NCBI RefSeq assembly: GCF_001729785.1
Contig: NZ_CP017183.1
Coordinates: forward strand, 2,356,001-2,420,000
Length of the DNA stretch: 64,000 nucleotides
Source of the DNA: Enterobacter hormaechei subsp. xiangfangensis
Lineage (GTDB): Bacteria; Pseudomonadota; Gammaproteobacteria; Enterobacterales; Enterobacteriaceae
Reading direction: 5' to 3'
The position numbers and the translations under genes were made by a program. Each line of letters opens with the position of its first letter. Position 1 is the stretch's first letter. Below the pieces are notes generated by a model, which was given only the letters and a program-made list of their open reading frames with translations, had not been told where the DNA came from and made no database searches. Shown one piece after another: positions 45,387 to 54,971 of this stretch.

Positions 45387-47489
45387 TTAACTCTTCACAC
45401 GCTTCGCAATAATCTCATCCGCCACATTCCGCGGAGCTTCCGCAAAATGATGGAATTCCATCGTATACGTCGCGCGCCCCTGGGACATCGAGCGCAGCGT
45501 GGTGGCATAACCAAACATCTCAGCCAGCGGGACGTCAGCGCGAATAATCTGGCTGCCGTACTGCTCTGCCATCCCCTGCACCAGGCCGCGACGGGAGGAG
45601 AGATCGCCCATAATGTTCCCGGCATACTCTTCCGGCGTTTCCACCTCAACGTGCATGACCGGCTCAAGAATAACCGGGTCCGCCCGCCGTGCGCCCTCTT
45701 TGAAGCCGAGGATCGCCGCCATGCGGAAGGCCATCTCCGAGGAGTCAACGTCATGGTAAGAACCAAACGTCAGGGTCGCTTTCACATCCACCACCGGATA
45801 GCCCGCCAGCACACCCGTATTCATGGCTTCTCGCAACCCTTTTTCCACCGACGGGATGTACTCCCGCGGCACCACCCCGCCTTTGGTGGCATCTTCAAAC
45901 ACAAAACCACTCCCGGCTGCTAACGGCTCAAGGCTCAGGACCACATGACCGTACTGCCCTTTCCCGCCGGACTGTCGGACAAATTTACCTTCTATATCTT
46001 TCACCGCTTTACGCAGGGTTTCACGGTAGGTGACCTGCGGACGACCAATGTTCGCCTCAACGCCAAACTCGCGCTTCATGCGGTCGACGATGATCTCCAG
46101 ATGCAGCTCGCCCATCCCGGAGATAATCGTCTGACCGGACTCTTCGTCCGTGTGCAGGCGGAACGACGGATCTTCCGCCGCCAGGCGCTGTAGGGCGATC
46201 CCCATTTTCTCCTGATCGGCCTTGGTTTTCGGCTCAATCGCCAACGAAATAACCGGATCCGGGAACTCCATCCGTTCAAGGGTGATCACCGCATTCGGGT
46301 CGGTCAGCGTGTCACCGGTGGTGACGTCTTTCAGCCCGACACAGGCTGCGATATCCCCTGCGCGCAGCTCGTCCACCTCATGGCGATCGTTGGCATGCAT
46401 CAGCACGATGCGCCCGATACGCTCTTTCTTGCCCTTCACCGGGTTGTACACCGCGTCGCCTTTACGCAGTATGCCGGAATAGACGCGGATGAAGGTCAAC
46501 TGGCCGACGTACGGATCGCTCATCAGCTTGAAGGCCAGCGCCGAGAACGGTTCATCATCGCTTGGGTGGCGCTCGGCGTGCTGTCCGTCTTCGTCTACCC
46601 CATCAATAGCGGGCACGTCCAGTGGAGACGGCATCAATTCAATCACCGCGTCGAGCATGCGCTGCACGCCCTTGTTCTTGAAAGCGCTGCCGCACAGCAT
46701 GGGCTGTATTTCACCGGAGATAGTCCGGATCCGCAGTCCTTTGATGATTTCCGCTTCATCCAGTTCCCCCGTCTCAAGATACTTATCCATAAGCTCATCG
46801 CTGGCTTCTGCCGCAGACGAGACCATTTTTTCTCGCCACGTCTGGGCGGTACTCAGCAGATCGTCAGGCACCGGCGCGTAGCTAAATGCCATGCCCTGCG
46901 TCGCATCGTCCCACAGAATGGTGCGCATCTTGATGAGATCCACCACGCCGGTGAAGTGTTCTTCTGCCCCCACGGGGATCACAATCGGGACAGGATTGGC
47001 TTTCAGCCGCTCCTGCATCATCCGCACCACGCGGAAGAAATCTGCGCCCGGGCGGTCCATTTTGTTGACGAATGCCAGACGCGGAACATGATATTTATTC
47101 GCCTGACGCCAGACGGTTTCCGACTGCGGCTGCACGCCACCGACGGAGTCATAGACCATTACCGCGCCGTCGAGCACACGCATGGAACGTTCCACCTCAA
47201 TGGTGAAATCCACGTGCCCGGGGGTGTCGATAATATTGATGCGGTGCGGTTCAAAGCCTCTGTCCATACCAGGCCAGAAACAGCTTACCGCCGCCGACGT
47301 AATGGTGATCCCGCGCTCCTGCTCCTGCGCCATCCAGTCGGTGGTTGCCGCGCCATCGTGTACTTCACCCAGCTTGTGGCTCATCCCGGTGTAAAACAGG
47401 ATGCGCTCAGTGGTGGTTGTTTTGCCGGCATCGATATGCGCGGAGATACCGATGTTGCGATAACGTTCGAGTGGAATGGGTCGGGGCAT
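45387..47489 (-). CDS. Elongation factor G paralogue
   Basis: 700 aa, complete EF-G with all domains. GTPase motifs: [15 protein letters not shown] (G1), RGITITSAA (G2), DTPGHVDF (G3), NKMDRPG (G4), GSAFKNKG (G5). Domain IV has [12 protein letters not shown] and [14 protein letters not shown]. It is clearly EF-G but differs from the main FusA at many positions ([14 protein letters not shown] at the start). FusA itself normally lies in the str operon, so this is a second copy. It is divergent from an ArsR-type regulator. Possible roles are a stress-time translocase or a drug-tolerant spare; neither is shown by sequence. Confidence 0.9.
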   Translation of the reverse strand: MPRPIPLERYRNIGISAHIDAGKTTTTERILFYTGMSHKLGEVHDGAATTDWMAQEQERGITITSAAVSCFWPGMDRGFEPHRINIIDTPGHVDFTIEVERSMRVLDGAVMVYDSVGGVQPQSETVWRQANKYHVPRLAFVNKMDRPGADFFRVVRMMQERLKANPVPIVIPVGAEEHFTGVVDLIKMRTILWDDATQGMAFSYAPVPDDLLSTAQTWREKMVSSAAEASDELMDKYLETGELDEAEIIKGLRIRTISGEIQPMLCGSAFKNKGVQRMLDAVIELMPSPLDVPAIDGVDEDGQHAERHPSDDEPFSALAFKLMSDPYVGQLTFIRVYSGILRKGDAVYNPVKGKKERIGRIVLMHANDRHEVDELRAGDIAACVGLKDVTTGDTLTDPNAVITLERMEFPDPVISLAIEPKTKADQEKMGIALQRLAAEDPSFRLHTDEESGQTIISGMGELHLEIIVDRMKREFGVEANIGRPQVTYRETLRKAVKDIEGKFVRQSGGKGQYGHVVLSLEPLAAGSGFVFEDATKGGVVPREYIPSVEKGLREAMNTGVLAGYPVVDVKATLTFGSYHDVDSSEMAFRMAAILGFKEGARRADPVILEPVMHVEVETPEEYAGNIMGDLSSRRGLVQGMAEQYGSQIIRADVPLAEMFGYATTLRSMSQGRATYTMEFHHFAEAPRNVADEIIAKRVKS

Positions 47490-47556
47490 GATATTTCCTT
47501 AAGTCTTCAAGACTGGTTTGTGACGACCGGGATGGTCGCGTATACGTTCGTTTGTT

Positions 47557-47583
47557 ATAATAGTCCTATTGTACGAGTATTAT
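47557..47583. promoter_or_regulatory. AT-rich inverted repeat between EF-G paralogue and ArsR genes
   Basis: ATAATA and TATTAT flank a 15-bp core around GTAC. It lies 68 bp from both starts, so it is a plausible ArsR operator or divergent -10 region. Confidence 0.35.
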
Positions 47584-47650
47584 CGAACTATTTTTTAACG
47601 GTTGACCTATTGTTGATATAGCTCAATCTCACGCGAGACGCAGGAAAACG

Positions 47651-47950
47651 ATGATCCCAAACCACCCGGAACCTGAACAAATAGTGTTGGAAAATGTGCT
47701 GTTCGCCCTCGGCAACCCGCTGCGATTAGCGATTATTCGCAGGCTGGCCGACGGCAGCGAACTGAGCTGTAACGCGCTGCGCCCGGAAGAGGTGGTGAAA
47801 TCCACTATGACTCACCACTGGCGCGTGCTGCGCGACAGCGGCGTGATCTGGCAGCGCCCGCAGGGGCGCGAGAATATGATCTCACTGAGAAGAGAGGATC
47901 TGGACGCCCGCTTTCCGGGACTGCTGGCGATCCTGCTCCAGGCTAAGTAG
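47651..47950 (+). CDS. ArsR-family transcriptional regulator
   Basis: 99 aa, winged HTH only. Visible: VLFALGNPLRLAIIRRLADG, SCNALRPEEVVKSTMTHHWRVLRDSGVIWQRP cut into the recognition helix and wing. The metal-binding ELCVCD motif of ArsR/SmtB sensors is absent, so it may sense something else. It is divergent from the EF-G paralogue, its likely target. Its end overlaps the convergent HTH_39 gene by 8 bp. Confidence 0.82.
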   Translation: MIPNHPEPEQIVLENVLFALGNPLRLAIIRRLADGSELSCNALRPEEVVKSTMTHHWRVLRDSGVIWQRPQGRENMISLRREDLDARFPGLLAILLQAK

Positions 47951-48593
47951 CGGCAGCGTCCTCAAGACGATAAACCGGAATGCGCCGTGTTGTTCCGGTA
48001 AAGGTGTCGAACACCTCCGTATCGGACGTCACTATTCTCATCCCGGTCTTCCTTAACCGCTGCACGTCGGCGGCTATGCGCTGGAGGCCAAACCAGAAAA
48101 GCCCGTCAAGCGCGGTGACCGCAAGCCCCTGTTCCAGCGCCAGCTGGAGGCGCTCGCGGGGGGCTTTCACCTGCTGAGCGATTTGCCGGTAAGGCACTTC
48201 CGAACCACCGGACGCATCGATCCGCTGAATACGGGTCTTCAGGTGGTAGGTAAATTCATCTGGTATGCCGTTCAAATCCTGTTTAAGGCTGTAAACGCAG
48301 CCAAACCGCTTGCCGTTGAACAGGACATTTTTTTGACTGAGCTGGAACTCATTTCTGATGCCATCAATCAGCTGCGGTGAACGGGTAAGAAGTAACCGGA
48401 AGGGAAGCTCAAAGCTGGTCACATAATCCACGTTCAGCAGCGCGAGACGCAGCCGCTCTTCTGCCCCGGATTTCTGGTCATGACACTCGCGCATCACCTC
48501 GGCCCACTGGCGCGTCAAACGTTCGGGCTCGCCGGCTTCGGTAAGGAGGTATTTTTCAAGATGATAATCGACTCTTCCGGTCATGTGGGGCAT
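47943..48593 (-). CDS. Protein with C-terminal HTH_39-type winged-helix domain
   Basis: 216 aa, not assigned to a named gene. The last 70 residues (LEQGLAVTALDGLFWFGLQR, ADVQRLRKTGMRIVT, TTRRIPVYRLED) have the form of HTH_39 DNA-binding domains found in phage and mobile-element proteins. The N-terminal part (about 1-130) is unknown. There is no signal peptide or membrane segment. It is possibly the remnant of a mobile element near the EF-G/ArsR insertion. Confidence 0.55.
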   Translation of the reverse strand: MPHMTGRVDYHLEKYLLTEAGEPERLTRQWAEVMRECHDQKSGAEERLRLALLNVDYVTSFELPFRLLLTRSPQLIDGIRNEFQLSQKNVLFNGKRFGCVYSLKQDLNGIPDEFTYHLKTRIQRIDASGGSEVPYRQIAQQVKAPRERLQLALEQGLAVTALDGLFWFGLQRIAADVQRLRKTGMRIVTSDTEVFDTFTGTTRRIPVYRLEDAAAT

Positions 48594-48640
48594 CCCGTCA
48601 ATGTGGATGCGCTAATTCTATCCAGCGCGGCAGGATTTAT

Positions 48641-48668
48641 AAAGGGCGGAGCGCACCGGCATCCGCCC
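48641..48668 (-). terminator. Terminator after the lipid A acyltransferase gene
   Basis: GGGCGGA and TCCGCCC pair across an 11-nt loop; on the minus strand the stem is followed by TTTATAAAT. The U tract is weak. Confidence 0.5.
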
Positions 48669-48675
48669 TGACCGA

Positions 48676-49677
48676 CTACTGCTGGATACTCGACCGGTCC
48701 GAAATATCGCTGGCAGATAAGGTTCTTGCAGTAGACGCGACCTGTTTTTTGCGTTTATACCGGTCCGGCTGGCCTTCAGGGCGGGTTTTGAACCGGCGAT
48801 GCAGCCACATATATTGCTCAGGCGCCATCATCACGGCGCGCTCAATCGCTCTGTTCATTTGCGTGGCCACCGACGCTTTATCGCCTCCCTGCAAGGTATC
48901 GCTGATATCTTCCAGAATAAGCAGCTCATACCCTGTGCCATCTGCTTTTCGGCGCGGTACAAACGGGATCACGGCCGGTCTGGCACTTTTCACCAGCATG
49001 TAGCTCCCGGCAGTTGTCGCGGCGTCCGGGACGGCAAAAAACGGCACAAACACGCTATTCGTTTTGCCATAGTCGTGGTCCGGGGCATACCACAGGATCT
49101 CGTTTTGCTTCAGTGCGCGGATCATGCCCTTCAGGTCATAGCGGTCAAGCATGGTTTTATTGGAACGCAGACGACCGCGCGTTTGCAGCCAGTCGAGCAA
49201 CGCATTATTGTTGGGACGATACACACCAATACCCGCGTTGAGCATGCCAAAGATGCGTGCGCCTAATTCCAGCGTGAGAAAATGCATGCCAATGAGCACC
49301 ACGCCCCTACCTTGCGCCCGCGCCTGTTCCATATGTTCGTAGCCGGTCACGCTGAAGTGTTTCCGCACGCGCCAGTCAGGCCAGAACCACGCTATCCCGG
49401 TTTCGATGACGCCCATTCCAACCGATTCAAAATTACGCTCAAGTAAACGCTCGCGCTCGTCCTCTTTCATATCAGGAAAGCAAAGCTCAAGATTTCGTCT
49501 GGCGATCTCCACGCGGCGTGGAAGCAGGCGCATAGCCAGACGCCCAAGCCTGTGACCTGTTTTCAACAGCAGCGGGTACGGAAGCTGAACCGTGCACCAG
49601 AGCGCGGCAATGCCTGCCCAGCTGAGCCAGTAACGAGGATGAATAAAGGCGAGTGAAAACTGAGGTAATTTTGTCAT
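48676..49677 (-). CDS. Lipid A late acyltransferase (LpxL/LpxP family)
   Basis: 333 aa. Catalytic His132 and Glu137 lie in [12 protein letters not shown] (the H-x4-E motif). Membrane segment [21 protein letters not shown]; acyltransferase blocks [31 protein letters not shown] and [17 protein letters not shown] are LpxL-like. It adds a secondary acyl chain to Kdo2-lipid IVA at the inner membrane. It is more like LpxL than LpxP by eye but is out of the usual lpxL place, so it is likely an additional paralogue. After the usual end it has about 25 extra basic and polar residues. Confidence 0.87.
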   Translation of the reverse strand: MTKLPQFSLAFIHPRYWLSWAGIAALWCTVQLPYPLLLKTGHRLGRLAMRLLPRRVEIARRNLELCFPDMKEDERERLLERNFESVGMGVIETGIAWFWPDWRVRKHFSVTGYEHMEQARAQGRGVVLIGMHFLTLELGARIFGMLNAGIGVYRPNNNALLDWLQTRGRLRSNKTMLDRYDLKGMIRALKQNEILWYAPDHDYGKTNSVFVPFFAVPDAATTAGSYMLVKSARPAVIPFVPRRKADGTGYELLILEDISDTLQGGDKASVATQMNRAIERAVMMAPEQYMWLHRRFKTRPEGQPDRYKRKKQVASTARTLSASDISDRSSIQQ

Positions 49678-49831
49678 GGAAAAATTATCCTTTTACTAAT
49701 TTGTACTTAATCTGGTGCAGTTGCAGTGCTTACCTGCTGATTTAACGAATATTGTTCGGAAGGATGAATTGTAGCGGAATCGTTATGGTTTTTATTATCG
49801 ATTTTTGCGAAAGGGAATAAAAGTGGGGATC

Positions 49832-49856
49832 GCCGGGTGATATTGCACCACCCGGC
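49832..49856. repeat. Small REP-like hairpin downstream of pptA
   Basis: GCCGGGTG and CACCCGGC form a perfect 8-bp stem with a 9-nt loop between pptA and the lipid A acyltransferase. No U run follows directly on either strand. Confidence 0.5.
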
Positions 49857-49863
49857 AGGCAAG

Positions 49864-50094
49864 TTACATCGAATAGCCGGGCTTCTTAATCAGTTCATCC
49901 AGTTTCGGGCCGATCTCGGTATCCCAGACCTGCGCCTTCCAGTCAGCTTCCTGAATCTCCTGAAGCGCCACGGAGATTGAGCGATCTTTGCTGTTCAGAT
50001 GACGGGCGATCGCTTCGGCGATATCCGCCGCCAGGGCCGTTTTTTGTTCGTCAGTCAGATCGCGTGGAAAACATTTGATATCAACGTGTGGCAT
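49864..50094 (-). CDS. pptA: 4-oxalocrotonate tautomerase-like PptA
   Basis: 76 aa, tautomerase superfamily. After removal of Met the catalytic Pro is N-terminal ([18 protein letters not shown]). E. coli PptA (YdcE) is a 77-aa dimer with tautomerase activity. The start at 50094 is chosen for this Pro; the frame is open 11 codons upstream. It lies 37 bp after yncG, probably cotranscribed. Confidence 0.93.
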   Translation of the reverse strand: MPHVDIKCFPRDLTDEQKTALAADIAEAIARHLNSKDRSISVALQEIQEADWKAQVWDTEIGPKLDELIKKPGYSM

Positions 50095-50131
50095 GGGCAG
50101 GGCTCCTTTTATAGGTGAGCGTTCCACGTTA

Positions 50132-50749
50132 TCAGATTATATCGTTAGCTTTTAGCACCTTGTGCAGTTCCGGCAGCGCGCAGACGGCATCCGCGACGGC
50201 GGTAATATTAGGCGTGTTGGTGGCAAACCACTCATGGCGTGGACCCCAGGTACGCGCAACGGCAATATAGACGTCAAGCAGCGTCAGCTGTTTGCCAAAC
50301 GCAAACGGCGAGGCGCTGAGCTGGCTGTCGAACCACAGATAAAGCGATTTTCGGTACTCAATGCAGTTTTTCTTCAACTGTTCCGGGGCATCAGGCACCC
50401 AGCGTTCCGGGTAATCTGCATACGTAAAGGTGGGATAGACGTTCGCCACAAACCAGATGAGCAGGCGCTGAAACTGCTGGCGCTCGGCCTGCCCAACGGG
50501 CGGCGCGAGGTCGGGACGGCTGTCGAGCACCATCAGGGCGATCGCCGCGGTTTCCGTCACGATCGCCCCGTTTTCCAGCTCCAGCGTCGGCACCTGGCAC
50601 AGCGGGTTCAGTTTCAACAGCAATTCGCGCTGCGGGCCGGGCTGGTCAAACCCGTCCACGTTGACGAACTGATACGGGATGTCTGCCAGAGTCAGCATCA
50701 CTTCACTGATTGCCGATCCCCAGCCAGGTACGTCATAGAGTTTGATCAT
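50132..50749 (-). CDS. yncG: Glutathione S-transferase homologue YncG
   Basis: 205 aa. The GST N-terminal thioredoxin-like domain (about 1-78) has [20 protein letters not shown], the cis-Pro in [14 protein letters not shown] and [11 protein letters not shown]. The all-helical C-domain follows. It matches E. coli YncG closely. Substrate unknown. Upstream of pptA on the same strand. Confidence 0.93.
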   Translation of the reverse strand: MIKLYDVPGWGSAISEVMLTLADIPYQFVNVDGFDQPGPQRELLLKLNPLCQVPTLELENGAIVTETAAIALMVLDSRPDLAPPVGQAERQQFQRLLIWFVANVYPTFTYADYPERWVPDAPEQLKKNCIEYRKSLYLWFDSQLSASPFAFGKQLTLLDVYIAVARTWGPRHEWFATNTPNITAVADAVCALPELHKVLKANDII

Positions 50750-50780
50750 GTTGCCCCCTCAGGGATGAAAACCCTAAGTG

Positions 50781-50907
50781 TATACCCGTCATACTTCAAG
50801 TTGCAGGTGCGTTGGCTGCATTCACTCACCCCAGTCACGTACTTATGTACGCTCCCGGGGATTCGTTCCCTTGCCGCCTTCCTGTAACTCGAATTATTTA
50901 GGGTATA
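50781..50907. repeat. ERIC element
   Basis: A 127-bp copy of the enterobacterial repetitive intergenic consensus: TATACCCGTCATACTTCAAG at the left, a central CACCCCAGTCACGTACTTAT and GTACGCTCCCGGGG, and GAATTATTTAGGGTATA at the right. Length and ends match the full-size element. It lies between yncG and the last gene of the S-compound operon. Confidence 0.95.
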
Positions 50908-50915
50908 GAGCACCA

Positions 50916-51803
50916 TTAGTAGGTTATCCCGGGCGGATTAACGTCTGAAGACGTCACCGCTTCGCCCGCTTCCCCCCAGCGCGCCAGCACCTTTTGATAC
51001 TCCCCGCGCTTAATCGCACCGTCCAGCGCAGCCTGCAACGCATACACCAGCCCATTACCTTTTTTGGTTGTGGTGGCGACATAGGCTTTCTTCGGGCCTA
51101 AACCCACGACGCGGGTTTTGCCGGTTAACGCGGCTTTGTAGGCCGAAACGGACTGCGGTCCAAAGAACACATCCGCCCTGCCGGACTGAATATAAAGATT
51201 GCCTGAGGCGTCGTCGGTCAGGTAAACCGGCAACGCAGGCTCGCGCCCGGCCTTTTTATTCTCTTCGTTCCAGCCCAGCAGAATACGCTCCTGATTGGTG
51301 CCAGACCCGACAATCACCTTTTTCCCGGCCAGATCTTTCGCACTGGTGATCGACTGTACGTTGCTGGTGGATTTCACCGAGAAGGCCAGGGAATCGACGC
51401 GATAGGTCGCAAAATCGAACTTCTCCTTACGTTGCTCGGTGACGGCGATATTCACCAACGCCACGTCATAGCGCCCGGAAGTGATCCCCAGCGGCCAGTC
51501 TTCCCACGCCGTTGGCACCAGCTTCAGCTTCAGCCCCAGACTGCCCGCCAGCAACCGGGCGATATCCGGGTCGCTGCCAATACGGGTGCGGTTATCACTG
51601 GCCAGCAGCGCAAGCGGCGGAGAATTCAGGGCTGAAATCGCCACCGTGAGGGTACCCGGCTCAACAAATTTATAGTTCGCCGGGATTTTCGCCACTGCCT
51701 GTTGATCAACCGTCACCGGCAGCGGCTGTTCGTTGGCCTTTAAATCAATGCTGGCGTGGCTCGCCGTCGTGAAGACCAGCCCCGCCAGGAGTCCATATTT
51801 CAT
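50916..51803 (-). CDS. Amino-acid-type ABC transporter substrate-binding protein (1)
   Basis: 295 aa, family 3 solute-binding protein (FliY/HisJ type). The short signal peptide is MKYGLLAGLVFTTASHA. Family blocks: GSDPDIARLLAGSLGLKLKL, WEDWPLGITSGRYDVALVNI and GSGTNQERILLGWN. It is about 50% alike by eye to the second binding protein at 54025, suggesting an old duplication within the operon. Last gene of the eight-gene operon, 9 bp after the ATPase gene. The exact ligand is unknown; context suggests a sulphur-containing amino acid derivative. Confidence 0.85.
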   Translation of the reverse strand: MKYGLLAGLVFTTASHASIDLKANEQPLPVTVDQQAVAKIPANYKFVEPGTLTVAISALNSPPLALLASDNRTRIGSDPDIARLLAGSLGLKLKLVPTAWEDWPLGITSGRYDVALVNIAVTEQRKEKFDFATYRVDSLAFSVKSTSNVQSITSAKDLAGKKVIVGSGTNQERILLGWNEENKKAGREPALPVYLTDDASGNLYIQSGRADVFFGPQSVSAYKAALTGKTRVVGLGPKKAYVATTTKKGNGLVYALQAALDGAIKRGEYQKVLARWGEAGEAVTSSDVNPPGITY

Positions 51804-51812
51804 CTGCGCTCC

Positions 51813-52586
51813 TTACAGCACTTTTGAGAGGAACTGGCGCGTTCGCGGATGAGACGGTCGGTTTAAAACGTCATCGCTGCTGCCCTGCTCCACAATTTTA
51901 CCGTCGACCATAAATACCACCTGGTCCGCCACTTCCCGGGCAAAGCCGATCTCATGGGTGACCACCACCAGCGTAGTGCCGGAACGGGCGAGTTTTTTAA
52001 TTACGTCCAGCACTTCGCCAACCAGTTCCGGATCCAGCGCCGAGGTTGGTTCATCAAACAGCATCACGCGCGGGCGCAGCGCCAGCGCGCGGGCAATGGC
52101 GATACGCTGCTGCTGGCCGCCGGAGAGGTGACGCGACCAGGCATCGGCTTTATCGCGCAGTCCTACCACATCCAGCAGGCTGTAGGCGTTTTCAACAGCC
52201 TCTTTTTTACTGAACTTTTTATGCGCGATGGGTGCTTCAATCAGGTTTTCCAGCACCGTGAGATGCGGAAAAAGATTGAAGTTCTGAAACACGTACCCAA
52301 CGTTGACGCGCTGTTTGAGGATCTCTTTCTCTTTGAGTTCGTAGAGTTTGTCACCCTGACGGCGATAGCCGATGTAATCCCCGTCAATCTGAATAAAGCC
52401 TTCGTCTACGCGCTCCAGATGGTTAATGGCGCGCAGCAGCGTCGATTTTCCCGATCCAGAGGGGCCGAGGATCACCGTCACGGAGCCCGGCGGGATCTCA
52501 AGCGTGACGTTATCGAGCGCTTTATGTCGGCCAAAAAACTTACTGACGCCGGTAATGGAAATGTGACCTTCAGGAGAGGCTTGCAT
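51813..52586 (-). CDS. Polar amino acid ABC transporter ATP-binding protein
   Basis: 257 aa, GlnQ/HisP-type ATPase. Walker A GPSGSGKST, Q-loop VFQNFNLFPHLTVLENL, signature LSGGQQQRIAIARAL, Walker B RVMLFDEPTSALD, and switch His in VVVTHEIGFA. The insertion around DGDYIGYRRQGDKLYELKEK is seen in YecC/YxeO-type ATPases of cystine-like importers. Start overlaps the permease end by 17 bp. Confidence 0.9.
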   Translation of the reverse strand: MQASPEGHISITGVSKFFGRHKALDNVTLEIPPGSVTVILGPSGSGKSTLLRAINHLERVDEGFIQIDGDYIGYRRQGDKLYELKEKEILKQRVNVGYVFQNFNLFPHLTVLENLIEAPIAHKKFSKKEAVENAYSLLDVVGLRDKADAWSRHLSGGQQQRIAIARALALRPRVMLFDEPTSALDPELVGEVLDVIKKLARSGTTLVVVTHEIGFAREVADQVVFMVDGKIVEQGSSDDVLNRPSHPRTRQFLSKVL

Positions 52587-53496
52587 GAACAGGCTCCTGT
52601 GCTGGCGAAGTGGTGACCGAACGCGAGCGACTCGCCGCCCGGTTCTGGTTTACGGCGGAGCGGCGCTCGCTGCGGGCGAGTCCACGCTCAATAACATGCT
52701 GGATGGCAGACAGTACGGTGGTGATCACCAGATACCAGACGGCCCCCACCATCAACAGCGGGATCACCTCCTGGGTGCGGTTGTAGATCATCTGGATCGT
52801 GTAGAACAGTTCCGGCATCGCCAGCACGTACACCATCGCCGTCCCTTTGGCGAGGCTGATAATTTCGTTAAACCCGGACGGCAGGATGGTGCGCAGTGCC
52901 TGCGGGAGAATTATGCGCACGGTGCGACGCCACGCCGGCAGACCTAGCGCAGCGGCCGCCTCATACTGACCGTGGTCGACCCCAAGGAAGCCCCCGCGAA
53001 TGATCTCCGCAGTATAGGCGCTCTGCACCAGCGTCAGCCCCACGATGGCGGTAGAAAACTGCCCGAGAACGTTGATGGTTTCAAAGCTGCCCCAGGTAAT
53101 GTCGGTAAAAGGCACGCCGAGAGAGAGCGTGTCGTAGAGATAGGAGAAGTTATAGAGGATAATCAGCACCACGATCAGCGGCAGCGATCGGAACAGCCAG
53201 ATGTAACCCCACGCCAGGCTGCTCAACAGCCATGATGACGAGAGCCGCGCCAGCGCCAGCATGCCGCCAATCACCACGCTCAGTACGGTGCTTATCAACG
53301 TCAGCAGCAGCGTCTGGCCGACGCCTTCGAGGATCACCGGGTCGAAGAACCAGCGGGCAAATACCGCCCACTCCCAGCGCGGATTAAAGGCCACGGACTG
53401 AATCACGACCGCCAGCACAAACAGCGCCACCACGGCGCCAGCAGCGCGCAGCGGATAACGTGCCGGGACCACTTTTATGGTTTCAACGTTGCTCAT
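52570..53496 (-). CDS. Polar amino acid ABC transporter permease
   Basis: 308 aa, HisM/GlnP-type permease. About five or six helices with the EAA loop EAAAALGLPAWRRTVRIILPQAL. The first helix (AAGAVVALFVLAVVIQSVAF) and the long N-terminal region are like the permeases of YecS/YxeN systems. A single permease gene implies a homodimer. The C-terminus is an Arg/Ser-rich tail (RSERRSAVNQNRAASRSRSV). Seen 9 bp after the GNAT gene. Confidence 0.9.
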   Translation of the reverse strand: MSNVETIKVVPARYPLRAAGAVVALFVLAVVIQSVAFNPRWEWAVFARWFFDPVILEGVGQTLLLTLISTVLSVVIGGMLALARLSSSWLLSSLAWGYIWLFRSLPLIVVLIILYNFSYLYDTLSLGVPFTDITWGSFETINVLGQFSTAIVGLTLVQSAYTAEIIRGGFLGVDHGQYEAAAALGLPAWRRTVRIILPQALRTILPSGFNEIISLAKGTAMVYVLAMPELFYTIQMIYNRTQEVIPLLMVGAVWYLVITTVLSAIQHVIERGLARSERRSAVNQNRAASRSRSVTTSPAQEPVHASLS

Positions 53497-53505
53497 CGTC
53501 GCTCC

Positions 53506-54015
53506 TTATGCGGTTTTGCTGAGCGCTTCGCGGATCAGCGTCTTGGTGAAACGCAGCCGACCGTCGAACGGCGGCTGGCTGTACTCTTCCGGGTCGCGGT
53601 TGAGATCGAACTGCGGCTGATACCCCTGGCTGAGATAGAGCCGCACCGCCTCCGGCTGACGAAACCCCGTGGTCAGGTAGATGTGGCTGTAGCCCGCCAG
53701 CACCGCCCGGCGCTCCAGCTCCTGTATCACGCGCGCGGCCAGCCCCTGCTGGCGCAGCGTTTTATTCGTCCAGATACGTTTGATCTCTGCGGTATGTTCG
53801 TCGAAGGGCTTATACGCCCCGGTGGCGATGATCTCGCCATCGCGCTCCAGAACGATAAACAGCCCCTGCGGCGCCAGGTACCACTCTGTCAGCTCGACTT
53901 CCGCATCCTTTGAAAAGTAGTCGCCGTAACGAGCGGCGTATTCACCAAAAAGCCCCTCGATAATGGGCTGAAGATCGGCATCTTCCGGCGAAACGTCACG
54001 AAATTGTTCGCGCAT
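53506..54015 (-). CDS. GNAT-family N-acetyltransferase
   Basis: 169 aa. Acetyl-CoA motif A is visible in KTLRQQGLAARVIQELERRAVLAG cut around the R-Q-x-G-L-A turn, then YSHIYLTTGFRQPEAVRLYLSQGYQP. In the Bacillus yxe and ytm operons the corresponding enzyme (YxeL/SnaB, YtmI/SnaA) N-acetylates S-(2-succino)cysteine. Its place in this operon beside M20 and flavin monooxygenase genes suggests the same role here, by inference. Confidence 0.82.
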   Translation of the reverse strand: MREQFRDVSPEDADLQPIIEGLFGEYAARYGDYFSKDAEVELTEWYLAPQGLFIVLERDGEIIATGAYKPFDEHTAEIKRIWTNKTLRQQGLAARVIQELERRAVLAGYSHIYLTTGFRQPEAVRLYLSQGYQPQFDLNRDPEEYSQPPFDGRLRFTKTLIREALSKTA

Positions 54016-54024
54016 AGCGCCTCC

Positions 54025-54957
54025 TTAATCGCCCAGACCCGCCGGGTTAACTTCGGAACTGGAGATACGCTCCACGCCTTCCCCCCAGCGGTTCAGCACT
54101 TTGTCGTAATCTCCGTTCTTGATCGCGCCGTTCAGCGCGGTTTGAACCGGTTCGACCAGGCCGCTGCCTTTTTTCAGCGTCACCGCGATATGCGCCGCCT
54201 TCGGCCAGCCGCCGTCGACGCTGCCGACCAGTTTGGTTTTACCGTTAAGCGCCGCTTTCCAGGCACCGATCACGTTCGGGCCAAAGTAGGCGTCCGCGCG
54301 TCCGGACTGAAGCGCCAGCGTTTGGGCCGCGTCGTCTTTGGTGTATATCGGCGTAAAGGGTTTAAGCCCTTTTTTGAGGTTCTCTTCGTTCCATGCCAGC
54401 AGGATGGCCTCCTGGTTGGTGCCGGAACCTACGATGATGCGCAGCCCGGCGATATCCTCTGCCTTCACAAGCGAGTTGATCGGACTGGTGGATTTCACGT
54501 AGAAGCCAAGTGAATCCTTGCGGTAGGTGGCGAAGTCGAACTTCTCTTTGCGCGCTTTAGTGACGGTGATGTTGCTGATAGCCGCGTCGTATTTCCCGGA
54601 GGCAACCCCCAGCGGCCAGTCCTCCCAAGAGGTGGGCACCACGTTCAGCTCCAGTCCGAGGCTGTCCGCTACCAGACGCGCAATGTCGACCTCACTTCCC
54701 AGCAGAGTTTTGTTGTCGTCGGAAAAGACCGTCAGCGGCGGTTGATTCAGTCCCGCCACCGCCACGGTAAATTTCCCCGGCACGGCAAAGCGATAGTCTT
54801 TCGGCAGTTGCGCGATCGCATCGCTGTTTTTGGCGGTATTGATCGGCGTTTTATTGGCCTCAATGCTCACGCCGGTGCCGTTAATATTGACGTTCTCTGC
54901 CCAGACGGCAGGGGTAAAGGCCAGCGCAAGCGCCAGAATAAGCGATGATTTCTGCAT
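54025..54957 (-). CDS. Amino-acid-type ABC transporter substrate-binding protein (2)
   Basis: 310 aa, family 3 binding protein with signal peptide (LILALALAFTPAVWA-ENVN). Blocks TVAVAGLNQPPLTVFSDDN, GSEVDIARLVADSLGLELNV, WEDWPLGVASGKYDAAISNI and GSGTNQEAILLAWN align with the first binding protein. Two binding proteins for one membrane complex could widen the substrate range. It lies between the NtaA-type monooxygenase and GNAT genes. Confidence 0.87.
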   Translation of the reverse strand: MQKSSLILALALAFTPAVWAENVNINGTGVSIEANKTPINTAKNSDAIAQLPKDYRFAVPGKFTVAVAGLNQPPLTVFSDDNKTLLGSEVDIARLVADSLGLELNVVPTSWEDWPLGVASGKYDAAISNITVTKARKEKFDFATYRKDSLGFYVKSTSPINSLVKAEDIAGLRIIVGSGTNQEAILLAWNEENLKKGLKPFTPIYTKDDAAQTLALQSGRADAYFGPNVIGAWKAALNGKTKLVGSVDGGWPKAAHIAVTLKKGSGLVEPVQTALNGAIKNGDYDKVLNRWGEGVERISSSEVNPAGLGD

Positions 54958-54971
54958 AGCGTTTTTCTCTT

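Noticed and set aside
46380..47621. A 413-codon plus-strand frame opposite the EF-G gene
   Set aside because: It is antisense to a clear EF-G gene, and its product has unusual composition with no known fold.
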